Of a stretch of DNA of 64,000 nucleotides, positions 23,872 through 39,024 are shown piece by piece. Numbering within the stretch: the first letter of the stretch is position 1; each line of letters opens with the position of its first letter. The stretch is from Osedax fenrisi (Eukaryota > Annelida > Polychaeta > Sabellida > Siboglinidae): assembly GCA_964019155.1 (NCBI GenBank), contig OZ025240.1, forward strand, positions 39,000,715 through 39,064,714, read 5' to 3'. The position numbers were made by a program, and so were the translations under genes. Below the pieces are notes generated by a model. The model searched no databases, had not been told where the DNA came from, and saw only the letters and a program-made list of their open reading frames with translations.

Positions 23872-24139
23872 AAAGTATATTATTTATACAAACCTTAACA
23901 TGTTTGAGAGAAATTACATTAATTAGTATTCCAAGTATGTGCATGAATAAACATATATATCTCAATTCGCGTATTAACTGAGTGTGGTAATATATCATTT
24001 GTTAATTAACATTTTATATGTGTATACATATATGCAAACTTAATTAATATAATTATAGTAGAGGTATTAATAATATGTTATATACTATAAATAGGTTATA
24101 CTATTTATACAAAAATAAGATATGTGACTATTATAATAG

Positions 24140-24176
<37 letters not shown>

Positions 24177-24184
24177 TATACAAG

Positions 24185-24281
<97 letters not shown>

Positions 24282-26085
24282 AATAAATACTATGCAGTTT
24301 TAGAAAAAATGGATGAATGAATCTTATAATAAGGCTGACCAGTAAATTTTTTTACAAGATTGAGTGAAAAGTTGAATGTTATTCACCCCATTATAAATGT
24401 TTAAGGTGTAAATATTGCATTACACACTGTTATATTGTTATATTAAATAATTGTTATATTGTATATTTGTTAAATTATATTTAATTAAATGGATATTTTC
24501 AGAGTTATATAAAAGATTTTCCGAAGAATTTTCCCGATTCTTCGCAAAATCTGTGGTTATATAGTATTGTATTTATTAAATATTTTTTTAATTTATATAT
24601 AATAATATCTAATTAAATAGAGTAATACTAACACATTTTTCGTGTTGTATAATATTTTGAATAAAACTTATTACTAATAAATAAATAACCTGTAAATAAT
24701 AATATATTAAACGTTTAAATAATATATAAATATGTAATGTGATCAAATAAATTAATTTAAAAACCAAAATATAGTTAAATTGAGAATTATAATTCATAAT
24801 AAATAGTATTATTTCAAAAAACTTTATTAGTTATTTTAATAACACAAATAGTAGAGAGACTAATGGAATACACATATTCCTTTAATAAAATATTTATATA
24901 TTTGTAAAATTAAAATTAAAATAGAGACTGTTTAATATTTATAAAAATTAATTTTAAATATTATTTATAAAATAATAATATAACAATAATTTATAGTTTA
25001 ATATTAGGTAATACATTAATATTATTGTAATAAATAAATAATAAATAATACTTTTAATATAATAATACTAACAATAGATTTTAGTGCTGTATTGATAATT
25101 AATTCGACACATAAAATTATATATTCTTCTTTTAGCGAAAGTTCTACGGATATATATATGTAAGTTATTAGGCTCAGAAACATAAGATTACATAATGTGA
25201 TGAAACTCCAAACAATAGACTTGAACGTATGTACCTATACAATATAATATAAAATATATATATATTATTGTTTATAAATGATAAAGTTAAATACTATATC
25301 TATATATATGTGTAGGAATATATATTGATTATATATACGTATAGGTATAAGATGTACCTATATATATATATATTGAATTTATTGTATTTTAATGTGTATA
25401 ACAATATACATATATCCGTATATATATATTGTACACATATAGCCTACATGATATAGGTGATGTTCTTTAATAGTTCTTTAATGATTTATAATTAATAATG
25501 TATTTCTAAAACTAATAAGTCAACAAATTATATATGGATATGTCTAATGTTAATACTTTCTCTAGAATGTATATAGAAACATTCATCTATTAAATGGATA
25601 TTTTTTAAATAAAATATAATTTGCTTATTTTAATATATATATATGCGTATGTGCGGTGACCTCATTTGTAATTCAATTCTAAATTGTACCACCCTTAGCA
25701 AAACTAGCTGTAACCAATAATATTGTTTTAATTTTTTTTATAAAAACATACATAATTAAAAATAATATATATAATATATCTTATATATATATCATATAAA
25801 TTAGTGACTATTCTATAATGGTATATATATATGTGTGTGTATATATATAATTAATTTTATAAATTATCTAATAGTATAATATATATATATATAATGATGA
25901 TGATAAATTATAAAATAATTGCAATGCAAAATAATTATACGAGCTACTTCTGAGATATAATTAATTTGTATATATTATATAGTGTACTAAATGTTAATGA
26001 TAATTATATAGGGCACATATTATATGACATATTAGGAATTTAGTAAATTCAATTTACCTATGTACCATATACAATATTATGTATG
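23351..26085. other. AT-rich intergenic sequence with TA/TG microsatellites
   Basis: No gene was recognised. TA tracts lie at about 23699-23733, 23829-23860, 24140-24172 and 24186-24260, the last followed by (TG)n at 24261-24281. All long frames here are microsatellite translations or chance. Confidence 0.55.
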
Positions 26086-26089
26086 TAGT

Positions 26090-26211
26090 ATCCTATATAT
26101 ATATATTTTAATTAATTGTACTTTCTTTTTTAGAACATATTTGAAAACGTACTATATATATATTTTAATTAATTTAAATGTTCCTTATTTTTTAGAACAT
26201 ATTTGAAAACG

Positions 26212-26215
<4 letters not shown>
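26090..26215. repeat. About 60-bp tandem duplication
   Basis: The block ATATATATTTTAATTAATT ... TTTTTTAGAACATATTTGAAAACG(T/A)ACT occurs twice in succession, next to the TA tract that borders the pogo-like element. Confidence 0.8.
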
Positions 26216-26249
<34 letters not shown>

Positions 26250-27011
26250 TAAAAGCCGCTTGTATCGACAGCCACATGTATCGATATATCGGTTCTAACG
26301 ACAATTTCAAATATATTTCCCAGCATTAAACTTACATCAATAACTTAAGTTGAACTTAAGTTATGAACTTAAGTTCAACTTAAGTCGATGGTAATAAATA
26401 AACTTAAGTTGTTGATGTAAGTTGAACGTAAGTTTATATGTAAAATAAATAATAGTATATTAGCGTATAAGTATTACCATAGCAAAATATAAACTTATAT
26501 ATTATAATATATTATATAATTTAATTTAAGTTAGATTTAAAACTTAAATTCAATAATATAATCATTTTAATATTGAATACAATATTTAATCAATATGCAA
26601 TTGCTATATATTAAATATTGGGCAATTATTTCACATGATTTCTATTTGTATTATCAATATAATTATGATTAAAATTGTAGTTCACAAGTCTCCTGAATTA
26701 GATTTTGATAATATATTAAAATACATAGGATTACTTAAATAATTATAGGTTTTAAAATAATATTTTATTTATTAAAAACAGTATATTTACTTAAATATTA
26801 ATTTAAAATAATAATTTATAATTAATTTGCATAGATAAAAATTAAATCAATATTTCAAAATAATTAAAAAGTATAATATTTTATTCTTTCTATAATAAAA
26901 TAATTATATAAACTTAATAATAATACTTACATCAATAACTTAAGTTGAACTTAAGTTATGAACTTAAGTTGAACTTAAGTCGTTTAATATAAGTGTATAA
27001 TATATTATTTA

Positions 27012-27350
<339 letters not shown>

Positions 27351-27583
27351 GATTGATTGATTGATTGATAATTTATTTAAGCAAATACATAGCCGAAAAT
27401 ATAATCGAAAGTATAAAGTATAAATATTTGCTAACGATAACATACGTTATAGAAATAAATAAAGAATAATACGAAATTAAAAAATTAAGGAAATTAAAAC
27501 GTTTTACAGTTGCCGTAAAAATAAACGAAAAACAATCGAAAGTAGAAATAAATCATATAGTAAAAATAAACGATTAATAATTT

Positions 27584-28020
<437 letters not shown>

Positions 28021-28937
28021 ATATTATTATTATTATTATATTATATTATATATAAACTTACGTTCAACTTACATCAACAACTTAAGTTCAACTTAAGTTC
28101 ATAACTTAAGTTCAACTTAAGTTCATAACTTAAGTTCAACTTAAGTTTTGATGTAAGTTGAATGCTGGGTTGTTGGAATTTCCATCTAATACATGTTACA
28201 GAATATCGCGTGTATCGACAATCGGCTGTATCGACAAATCGGCTGTATCGACAAAATTTTACTATATATAGTATTCTAAATTGTATACAATTTAGAATAT
28301 TTCATCAAGTGTATCGACATTATGAAAATATTACACATTTTTACCATATATACTATAGTATGTATGATATAGAGTTGAGCATATTAATAAACTATGGACT
28401 ATAGTACATATATATATATATATGTATATTATCAAATAAGTTATGATGATATGAAGAATTAATCTTTGTATTATTGTAGACTACACTATGCACATTGTTA
28501 TATATTACCCATATACACGCATATCGACAACTCTGAGTTATTGTGTCAGCAATTATTAAATATTAGATCACGTATTGAAAATTGTTTCATATCAAAGTTA
28601 ATAACTTCTAGACAAACAAATATTACTAATTATTTTACTTAATCAATAATAAAATAAAATATATATTTCAAGAATACTTTTATTTAATTTAATATATTTA
28701 TTATATAATTATATATAATTTATATTAGTGTAATAATTAATAGTATTAACTTAATATACACAATTAACGATATAATAGAAATTAAGGATAGCATATATTT
28801 GATATTTGATAAAACAAGTACATATTCTATTAAGTGGGCGTAATTTAAAATTAGCCACGCCTTCATCATATGTAACGACAATCGGATGTATCGACATATT
28901 TTTGGATCACCTGGGATGTCGATACAAGCGGCTTTTA

Positions 28938-28940
<3 letters not shown>

Positions 28941-29004
<64 letters not shown>

Positions 29005-29964
29005 TATTTATAGCACATGCAATTTATATTATTCTAGATTTAAATTTTATATAAATATGAATTGATTATTTGGGTATCGGTATTTAAAATTGTTAGTTTA
29101 TAAATACCTATAAAAACTATACTAAAAGTACTACTAGTATATGTGTGTTTATACAATTAGAATAGAACTGTCCTATTAAAGGGAAGCACTATAGTGCTTC
29201 AAGGTATACCTTCAAAATTTAATTTGAAAATAAAAAATAAAATAAATATTATATAGAAAATAAGTTCTATTATAATATGCTATATAATGATAATTATCAT
29301 TTATGTATCATGTAAAGATTATACATAAATTCACTATATTTATGAGTATAAATGATTTCTATAACACCCACTATTATAAATAAATATTAATTATTGTGAA
29401 TAATATTAATTTATGTGTTTATTATAAAGCTTTAATTATTATCGAATATAATACCAATTTTCAATCTGTAAAAACTTTTAAAAACACTAATATAATCTTA
29501 TCTTAATTATTTAAACTCATTGTAACTATAACAAACTTATATTATAAGACATTTAAATGTAAATACTAAATATGATTGTATTATGAATACCTACATTATA
29601 TGCATATTACAATTATAATTGCATGAAAATTGTTCAATATACTTTGATAGCTGTTCTCAGAATGTTAATTTTATGAATATTGCTTTACTAAAAAGTCTAT
29701 AACTTTTTTTCAATTCTATAAAAATTGCTATAATTTTCAGAATATTTAGAAAACATTCAATTGCATAATAATTGAGATTAAAAAAAATATAATCTAATAA
29801 TAAAAATTGTATTTGTTTTTCTTCATTTTTGTTTGAATTACTCCTATTATAAAACAAATGTATATAATAAAAAAAAATCTAAATTATTATAGAATGAAAT
29901 ATTATTATTACAAATGCGAAAAAAGTATGTACACATATTTAAAATATTTCAAATTGGATTGTTT
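28941..29964. other. TA microsatellite then AT-rich intergenic sequence
   Basis: A TA tract (about 28940-29000) borders the pogo-like element. A perfect 18-bp palindrome, GAAGCACTATAGTGCTTC, lies at about 29184-29201. No gene was seen. Confidence 0.55.
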
Positions 29965-29972
29965 TAAAAACT

Positions 29973-30559
29973 AGTCACTTTCGTAACTATTTACATGTAA
30001 GCCCGCTAATGTAGTGCTTGAATGGGACACGTGATATTTATTTACATACTATTTACATACTATTTTTAGAAAGCTGATATATTTTTCAATAATATTTTTT
30101 TTAATTTCTTATAATATACAATACATCTACAAATTTAAAATTTAAAAATAAACACAATTGAAATGTTATTTAAGGGTAAGGGTAGGCGCTGGAGTTCATC
30201 TACACCATGCTATTTATAGCTCCACCGAAAAAGTTTGGGATAAAAAATTAATAAAGATAATTACATAATTTTTTTTTATTCAATAGATACTATCCTAATA
30301 CATATATAGTCTAATTTTTATAAATTCAATTAATTTAAAAGAATGAAAAAAAATAGTTTAAAAACTATGAATATTTTTTATTATAAATATATTACATAAT
30401 CATCATTTATTTAATATATATTAATTAATATAAAATATAATATAACATAAATTAGTATTTATATTGGTTTATATGTTATACATTTACAGTAAAAATTTCA
30501 GATAAAAATAATATTAATTAAAAAAGTAGTCGGCATTTACATGTGGTTACTAAGTGAAA
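29973..30559. mobile_element. Possible MITE with imperfect TCACTT...GTAAC ends
   Basis: The left end TCACTTTCGTAAC followed by ACATGTAAGCCCGCTA is matched in inverted form at the right (complement TCACTTAGTAAC, ACATGTAAATGCCGACTA). A GC-richer segment at about 30175-30235 contains a hairpin-like stretch. No target duplication was confirmed. Confidence 0.4.
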
Positions 30560-31009
30560 AAGTAAAAACTTGAGAAAATGACATTTAAAGTTTTTACATA
30601 TATAATCATGGATAATATATATAAATATGCAAATATATAAAAAATACAATATAAAAACAAATATATAACATGTGATTTGATTAATTATTTAATGCTATTT
30701 AATCTATGATCTATGCTAAAATAAATCTAGAAAATTTTAAATTAAACGATTATTCTAATAAATCGTAATATAAGATTACATATAACAAGTATTTTCATAA
30801 ATACACAATATATTTATAAATTTATTACTCCTAAAACACTTTATATTGATATAAATACTCAAAAATATTAAAAAATATTTTAGGATATTATAAATAAAAT
30901 ACAGAACTTGGATAATACATAATAAAAAAATATTATAAAAATTAAATTATTTAACATTTTTTAACTGTTATAATTTTATAGTAATACAAATATTGAAAAT
31001 AACTGAGAA

Positions 31010-31130
31010 AAACGAGCATTCTGTTAATCAAAGACCAAGAGGACGTAAATTAAAAATATGGTCGGATGTATCAGAAAGAATAGTGACGTTCCACTGCTGA
31101 CCTTGGAAAGAAGGACGAAATTATGAAATA
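31010..31130 (+). pseudogene. Possible LINE RT C-terminal scrap
   Basis: The frame QRPRGRKLKIWSDVSERIV resembles the GKRPRGRPRxxWxDxxxxD motif at the very end of many LINE RT proteins. It is short and ends in a stop; no flanking RT was recognised. Confidence 0.4.
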
Positions 31131-31269
31131 TATATATAATTATTTATAAATAAAGAAAAATAACCCATTATAAATTATTAATAATAAATCGTAACCATAC
31201 ACACTTACATAGTTCATAATGAAAAGTATAATGCTGACATTGTATTTAATTTAATTGTATTATATATAT

Positions 31270-31555
31270 ATAATTAATAGATTTCGTTATCTAAAATTCC
31301 ATAATGAGGATGTCTGGTAATATAGCAGTGGTGTTATTACAATTAAATTATTGTACTTGTAGATAATAAAACAGCATACGTCAGTAGTTTTATATTTTAC
31401 TAATAACATTATCTTATAAATGAGGAATACTATCTTATAAACGAATATTATTATGTATATATTCCCACTTGAATACTTAGTAAAACAATTGTTACATCGG
31501 ACTCATCATAAATGCACGCATACTAATAAATAAAAAAGAATCATAAGATATATTA
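31270..31555 (+). repeat. Dispersed repeat C, copy 1
   Basis: The segment from CGTTATCTAAAATTCCATAA to AAAGAATCATAAGATAT matches 38428-38720 in the same orientation at high identity, with small indels. It is non-coding and of unknown class. Confidence 0.8.
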
Positions 31556-31594
31556 ATTAAATATTATATAGATATATTAAATATTAATTTTTAT

Positions 31595-31752
31595 TATTTT
31601 ATTAATTAATAATACAAGTTAAGTATCTAAATAATAAAAAATTTAATTTTAGCTTCCTTTGTGGTATTAATATTATAACGTACGCGATTTTTTATGAAAA
31701 TCAGAATAGTTCACACGCTGCGCGCTGATTGGTTATAGGGTGTCCTTATTAA

Positions 31753-31812
<60 letters not shown>

Positions 31813-32215
31813 ATATATATTATATATATGTATAGATATATACTCTACATAGTGTCCGTATTAGTGAATTATATGACCTCTAGATATATGCTTATAACTT
31901 AATTAATAGTTGATAACAAATATATAAATTATTTTTATAATGTTTAGAATACTTTAGTAATTAATAATATAATGCTATATTTTATATTGATACATTTGTA
32001 TATGTTTAAGTATAGGTTGGTTTTAAGGTGAATTTTTTTTTCATTAATTTAAAAAATTTTAAATTACTTTAAATTACTTAAGTAATACAAAAATAAGTTT
32101 AGTGGATATATATCAGCATTATTTTAAATAATAAAAAATACAAAATTACTAATTAGAATTATAAATTAACATTTTGTTTGATATTCTGGAACTGTCCGTA
32201 TTCGTATACTTTATA
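31595..32215 (-). mobile_element. Family A element, partial copy A3, with (TA)n insertion
   Basis: Collinear with the right two-thirds of A2 (about 9280-9833), including the CGCTGCGCGCTGATTGG block and the terminal CTGTCCGTATTCG. A TA tract (31755-31810) has expanded between the two internal GTCCxTATT words. The left third is missing. Confidence 0.75.
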
Positions 32216-32925
32216 CTACCTGGTTGCATATATTTGATTGAAAATAACACTCCTTAATTATTACCAGCACTCTTTTTAGTTAATATATCTATGAATACAT
32301 GCATATTAGCTATTATATCTACTTCCTTTACACTAAAAATCTTCAAACTTGACATACTTTTCTGATTTTTGTAAGGTTTTTCTTCATTATTAATGAGTTC
32401 TTTTATTTTATTTTCCCTATAATATTACACATTTTTTCTATATTTTGATTATAATTATATTTATTAAATCATCACTATCCGGTTAGTTTAATGATTTTGC
32501 TGGAAATATTTTTTAATTAGCATAAATAGGAATACCTCAAATGTCATACAACCTCTAATAAATTAATTTAAATAAAATAGATAATTTATATATTTATTAT
32601 ATATATAATAAAGTATATACTTTCTAATATGATTTGAGAGTTTGTTATTAAACTTTTAAACTATTTACATCGATTTAATTTGAAAAATATTACAAAGAAA
32701 ACTTTATCTCATTATAATTTGTTATGAATCATAACTAATTATTGATTGTATTATATTGTAATGGTTGATCATCGTGTTTCCAATAGTTTGTATATAAGAA
32801 TTTTATATTTTGTATAATACTGTGAAAAATTTACTCTATACAAAAATCAATATGAATTCATTATTTTGTACAATCATCCACAACAACTATGTTTAATGTA
32901 TGATTGTAGCAATGAAAATAGTGTA
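32216..32925. other. AT-rich intergenic sequence, no gene seen
   Basis: No recognisable coding segment or element end. Confidence 0.55.
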
Positions 32926-32955
32926 TTTCGATATATCTATATATATATATAAACG

Positions 32956-33460
<505 letters not shown>

Positions 33461-33634
33461 CTTAAACTAATTATTTGAATTTGTGTGTACATATGTTAGC
33501 AACAATTATAATAATTATATGAACTATTTTACAAGCTCGTATTTATAATAGATCATCATATAGAGAACACTTAATAAACATGAAAACATACTTGCTTGAG
33601 TTATTTATATTGCGGGAGTTGAAATATGTCATAT

Positions 33635-34545
33635 GGGGGAAAGTCCCGATTACCGACCCCCTCTCGTATCTCAGTAAATATAAGAGTTATCAAAAAATTA
33701 TATATACATGAACTGTTAGTAATTTAATGATAAATATGAATAAGTTTTTTGTTTAAAAAAATATTTAATCCTACAATTGTTATTTGATAAAATGTAATAT
33801 TCTGTTTTTACTTTTTAAATATTTGAATAATAACTTTTTTTAAATCATTGTAAATACTTTATTAATTAAAAGAAAATTTATGTTTTACATAATATTGTAG
33901 ATCAATAAAATGTATATAACTATTATAAAAATAATTTAATTTGAATAACTATTAACCAATATATCTTAATTATAGAAAATCATATGATTTCCCTATTACC
34001 GACCCCATGTGATTTATAATATCCAATCAAAATAGATCCGTATTTTACTTTAAATTATGTTATAACTTGTTTGTGTATCATTGACATATATTTAGGATTC
34101 ATGATTCCAGTTATATATATACATATAAGATTAATAAATAAATATTAAATAATAATATACACTATTTTAATATAATTACTATAAAGTTTAAATATAATAT
34201 TACTATTAAAATATAAATTCAATACAAAATAAATTACGTCATGTTATAATTAATTATATTTATGTATATCTACTATTTTTAATGGATATTATAATTATAC
34301 AATTATTTATGCCACGATTATTTTAGTGGGCCGGTAATAAGGGAAGGGGGTCTGTATTAGGCACATGTACCCGATTACCGACCCCCATGTTTATTATTGT
34401 AATTATAAGTATATATTATTTAAAATAGCCACATTATTCATTGCCATAATATTACTCAAATTACAAACTTTCAAATAAGTATATTTAATATTGAATAAGT
34501 TATTACAATTAATCATTTAGGGGTCGGTAATCGGAGAATTTCCCC
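33635..34545 (+). mobile_element. Family B TIR element (MITE), complete copy B2
   Basis: The left end is GGGGGAAAGTCCCGATTACC and the inverted right end is GGGGTCGGTAATCGG...TTTCCCC, followed by TA. Internal words CTATTACCGACCCC (about 33990), GCCGGTAATAAGG and CCGATTACCGACCCCC (about 34330-34385) form a central cluster. The length, about 910 bp, equals family A, and the subterminal CTCTCGTATCTCAG is shared with family A. It is non-coding, with a TA target. Confidence 0.85.
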
Positions 34546-34616
34546 TAAATACGCGTGAAAGTAGATCCGCACGAAAATAGATAATAAGCATATTGTAATA
34601 ATTAGTAATCGTATAG

Positions 34617-34619
<3 letters not shown>

Positions 34620-34665
<46 letters not shown>
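34620..34665. repeat. (TA)n microsatellite (long allele of the duplicated copy)
   Basis: About 44 bp of TA; the same position in the second direct-repeat copy (61500-61512) has only about 12 bp. Confidence 0.9.
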
Positions 34666-34667
<2 letters not shown>

Positions 34668-35037
34668 GCTTATGTATGCAGTGTGCAATATATCATTTTT
34701 AAAGAGTATTAATTAAATTTTATAATTATTAAATTACAAATATTTTAATAAGTGATATTTTATTTTCAAAATCTGTATACATTTACATAAAATACATACA
34801 TGTATTGTATTATATTTATTATTTCATTTTGAATAGTATTTTCACATAACATCATGATGTGTATTTATAATTTAAATATGTCCTTTTGGCTATTTGTGAG
34901 AACTCAGTATATATGTATTTGTATATTATAAGATTATCATTAAGATAATATCTTAAAGATATTATTTTTAAATCCTTCATTTTGATCATCACATAAATGG
35001 CAATAAATATCTTAAATAAATATTTTAAAAAATCCAT

Positions 35038-35091
35038 TGGGGGACTGGCAATTATAAGGGGGGGCCTGCCATCCCCGTGGCTACGGGCCTG
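35038..35091 (-). mobile_element. Transposon-end-like GGCCCGTAGCCACGGGG terminus
   Basis: Read on the minus strand, the unit begins TCAGGCCCGTAGCCACGGGG, a GC-rich terminus of the GGCGTAGCC type seen at ends of many animal DNA transposons. A related AGGCCCGTATACGGC(TATAGCCAGG) lies at 35776 on the plus strand. The partner ends and superfamily are not resolved. The same pair recurs in the second direct-repeat copy (61880-61940 and 62626). Confidence 0.35.
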
Positions 35092-35093
35092 AG

Positions 35094-35130
<37 letters not shown>

Positions 35131-37154
35131 ATTATCATATATATATTATTATTATAATAGCTAATAAAATAAAATTTCATTTACAAATAAAGATATACTT
35201 ATTATCATATAATTATTTTACAATATATTATAAATACATATTAAATTATTAAATTATTTGAAATACTTTAAAATATAAGCATGCTTAACCATACATATTA
35301 AATTTAATATTATAATTAATATTTGTTAAATAAATATAGGTATAACCTAATAATGTAATTAATTTTTAGAAATAAATTATAATTTATATATAAATTATAT
35401 ATAACCATCTTTATTTTGTAAAGTAATTCTAGTTCTCCTACTCGTGTTAATTATATAAGTAATACGAATGTTATGTAGGCTTATAATATAAATGCTTATG
35501 TGTATGTGATAACAAGTGATTAATGAACAATATCTCTAGTGGGCGTGGTTAGGGCGTGGTTAGGGCGTTGTACAGAGTCTACATATCGTATTATAGAGGC
35601 CATTTACGATTATTTACATATATACAGTAAAAGTTATATAAGTTGATATAAGAAAAACCTTTAAACATTGTCATTATAGAGAATCAACTGGTGGGATGTT
35701 AAATAAACAAAAGTAATAGATGAAGATTATAAAGTTAATAATAACAAAAGTATTAAAAGTAACATATGTAACATAAGGCCCGTATACGGCTATAGCCAGG
35801 AATTTTCGATAGGAAGGGAAAGTCCCCCAATATATTTTAAATACTATATATTTTCTAGAATTTAATTTTATATTAACAGATGTTCACTAATTATAAGTTT
35901 TACTAATAAAAAGGAAAAAATAAAGGAGCAATTCAGGAAATTTACAGGGCCCACAATTGTAGGGGCTATACAAATTTGTAAAATTAAAAAAATTATTAGG
36001 GGAGAGAAGAAGAAACTTAAACCAATCATTTTGTTTAAAATAAACTTATACCATATGTAAAATTATGATAATTTTATTCATTGAACATATTTAGTATATT
36101 ATAATTAATAAATAAGATATTCTATTTTTCAAAAAATATTAAAAAAATTGTTATCGAAAAATTAAAACATTCAAAAGGGATAGATAGAAAGATATAGTTT
36201 ATTGGAGTAATTTAATTTCGTTATTTTTTTCATTTATTATTCTTTTTCGTTTTCTTTCTTCGTTATCCAAATGGCTTCAAAATAAGACCTTGGCCTTTTC
36301 AGGTTGTTGCCAGCGATTCATGCACACAGTACACAGGACAGGAACATTGATTGTTTAATTATAATATTTAACTATATATTTCATATTTAAATATAAGATA
36401 TAAAAGATAATAATAAATAAATAAAATACATTAGTAGACAGACAAAATGTGACATTATTATTAATAATAAACAAAATCAAAATCAAAACAATAATAATAA
36501 TACAAATAATTTATACATACATATATTTTTGATATATATTTTTTATTTTTATTTTTTTATTTTTTTTTTTTTTTTTTAGTTTTAGTTTTAATTTGTTAAT
36601 TTTATTAAATTAATTTTAAATTCATTAATTTTTAATTTATCTATAATATAATTCATCATTGAGTAACATATTTTTTATTCTTTTCTTGAACACATTTTCA
36701 TTTTGTATATTTTGTATATATACAAAATATATTTGTTGGAAGTAAGTTCCGAAGTTGTGGACCTTTTATCAGTAAACTATTTATTGTTCTTGTTGATTTT
36801 GAAATTGGTATATTATATATACTATACTATATACTATATAATATATACTATATATACTATACTAAAACGTATACGTTTTATTTGTTCGTAGAGTATATTT
36901 ATTATTATTTTGTTTGTGTATTTTAGTTAAATTTGTTGGTAATTGATTATAATATTGTTTTTGCATATATATTATAATATATACTATACACACATTATCA
37001 TATACACTATAGTGTATTATAATATGTTAGCTTATCTAATTTAAGTATTTTATTTGATGTGAATAATTCTTTTGTATGATCTCGAAATTGTTTTTTATTT
37101 ATAAGAATTAAATTATTCAACTATATAAAACTGAATTAAAAAATATTGTATTGA

Positions 37155-37785
37155 AAGATATTAATGGGACTTTCTCAATTCAATGTGATGGAATTCAAGA
37201 TATATACGGAAGTGAGCAGTACATTTTGGTGGTTCGTTACTTGAAATACAAACTAGAAATTAAAGAAATATGCATTAGAATATTCAATATGACTGAGGAT
37301 ACAACTTAGAAAATATAGGAAATTTAATGTTATCTGAACTTGAACATCTTAACCTGCCTATTTCTAAATTAAGAGGACAGTCATATGACGGTGCAGCTAA
37401 TATGTATGTTAAAAGTATATATAAAAAGCTAATGGCTGTCAAGTCACTATTATAGTCTTTACACTGGTGTATGCATTAGATAACAATATAAATATAAGAA
37501 AATCCTTGATAGTGGTTAATGATTTGGGATTATTATATATACAAACTATCAAATTCCGTAATGTATACAATACAAATAATAACAAAGCAAATACATTGAA
37601 ACCATATCCCCAACAAGATGGACTGAGAACACTATGTATTAAAACAGCACTATATCAATATAGTGGTATAATCTATGTACTGAAAGAATATAAAGTATTA
37701 GATTATATTACCAATGACCAAAAATATATTGCAAATATATTATTAAAAAATATGAATAAGTCAAATATTTCAAGTTTTATATTTT
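37155..37785 (+). pseudogene. hAT-family (DUF4371/ZMYM-like) transposase relic
   Basis: The translation gives FSIQCDGIQDIYGSEQY, then LRGQSYDGAANM, and after a frame break YPQQDGLRTLCIKTALYQY and LKEYKVLDYI. This matches the order of the RNase H-like core of hAT transposases of the DUF4371 type (FSIxxDETxDxSxxEQ ... CRGQxYDGAxNMxG ... TRWxxRxxAxxxxLxxY). Stops at about 37308 and 37455 and frame shifts make it inactive; the first conserved Asp (in CDG) is kept. It begins right where the visible homology with the second direct-repeat copy is cut by the window end. Confidence 0.75.
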
Positions 37786-37859
37786 AAATCTTGGATTTAC
37801 TTACTTACTTAGTCCCTTGATCGGTTAATCGTATACCCATAGGAGCAATATGAATCGCT

Positions 37860-38160
37860 GCAACACAAGTTATTATCCATCCGTCACGGTTCTATATAAG
37901 GTATATTAGTTGGATCAGATCCTTTTCTGACCCCGCCCATTTCACTATGTTATCCATCCAGTTTTTTCTAGGTCGTCATCTTCTTCTTTTACCAAAAACG
38001 TAACCTTGTATGATACAAGTTGTATCACAGTTTAATTCTGACTCTTTTGACGCATCGTACGACCAAAATATAACATTTTCTTCTCTTTACTATTGATAGG
38101 AGATGCTTAACTTGACATATGAACTCAACAATTATTTGGTATACATAATCATTTGTTTTT
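37860..38160 (-). pseudogene. LINE RT C-terminal scrap (minus strand)
   Basis: The minus strand reads KMLYFGRTMRQKSQN, then KRRR-stop-RPRKNWMDNIVKWAG. These match the LRWFGHVxRM ... GRGRPRxxWxDxI tail of RTE/I-like LINE RTs. The TGA in the RPR block is a CGA-to-TGA change. Confidence 0.65.
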
Positions 38161-38230
38161 CTTTCTCTGTAGGTAATCACCAGTATTCTGCTATATATAG
38201 CCGATAGGCTTTATGCTTAAATGCGTTAAT

Positions 38231-38325
38231 TAAAGTATACTTTATGGCTGCGAAACTTGGACATTAACAGAAATACTAGAAAGAAGAATTAACGAATTTA
38301 ATCATAAAGCCTATAGTATACATAT
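38231..38325 (+). pseudogene. LINE RT scrap (plus strand, LYGCETWTL)
   Basis: LYGCETWTLTEILERRINEF matches the segment that in intact elements comes just before the WFGHVxRM motif. Here it lies next to that motif but on the opposite strand, so this is an inversion or two independent fragments. Confidence 0.65.
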
Positions 38326-38386
38326 ATTTTTCGACTCTTCCACATATATTGATATCACTATAATGATTAAGCGAACGAACACATAT

Positions 38387-38409
38387 GTTATACAAGCGAC
38401 TTTTACTGT
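38387..38409 (-). mobile_element. Solo pogo-like TIR end
   Basis: On the minus strand it reads CAGTAAAAGTCGCTTGTAT, a close match to the TIR of the element at 26247-28940. No certain partner end was found; a weak candidate is CAGTAAAAG at 35634. Confidence 0.5.
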
Positions 38410-38427
38410 ATGTAATTAATATACATC

Positions 38428-38720
38428 GTTATCTAACATTCCATAATGAGTATGTCTGGTAATATAGCAGTGGTGTTATTATAATTAATAGATTATAATT
38501 TACCATTGTAGATAATAAAACAGCCATACGTCAGTAGTTTCATATTTTACTAATAACATACTCTTATAAACGAGGCATGCTATCTTATAAACGAATATTA
38601 TTATGTTCATATACCCACTTGTAAGGTATTCCCACTTGAATTCTTAGTAATACAATTGTTACAACGGTCTCCTAATAAATGCACTCATACTAATAAATAA
38701 AAAAGAATCATAAGATATTG
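38428..38720 (+). repeat. Dispersed repeat C, copy 2
   Basis: Matches 31276-31555 from CGTTATCTAACATTCCATAA to AAAGAATCATAAGATATTG, with an extra short insertion (about 38620-38637). Confidence 0.8.
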
Positions 38721-38981
38721 TAAATTATAATACTATTACAATAAAAGTATACGCAATTACATGGTTAACAGTACTATTTATAATTATACTACCGATTGTG
38801 TATCATATGTTCTAAATAGCTTTTCAGAGTATTAAAAATAAGCCTAAATATTTGTTTATTATTAAGGATTAAAATGTAATATCATATTTATTAATATTTA
38901 TGGATCATAATCTTTATGTAATATTTATTATAGCAGGGCCTCCGGAGGTTTATTATATCTCCCTGGTTATATTATAGATAA

Positions 38982-39024
<43 letters not shown>

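Noticed and set aside
34852..35037. Conserved minus-strand ORF also found at 61700-61984
   Set aside because: Conserved only because it lies in the recent large direct repeat; it is AT-rich and has no coding features.
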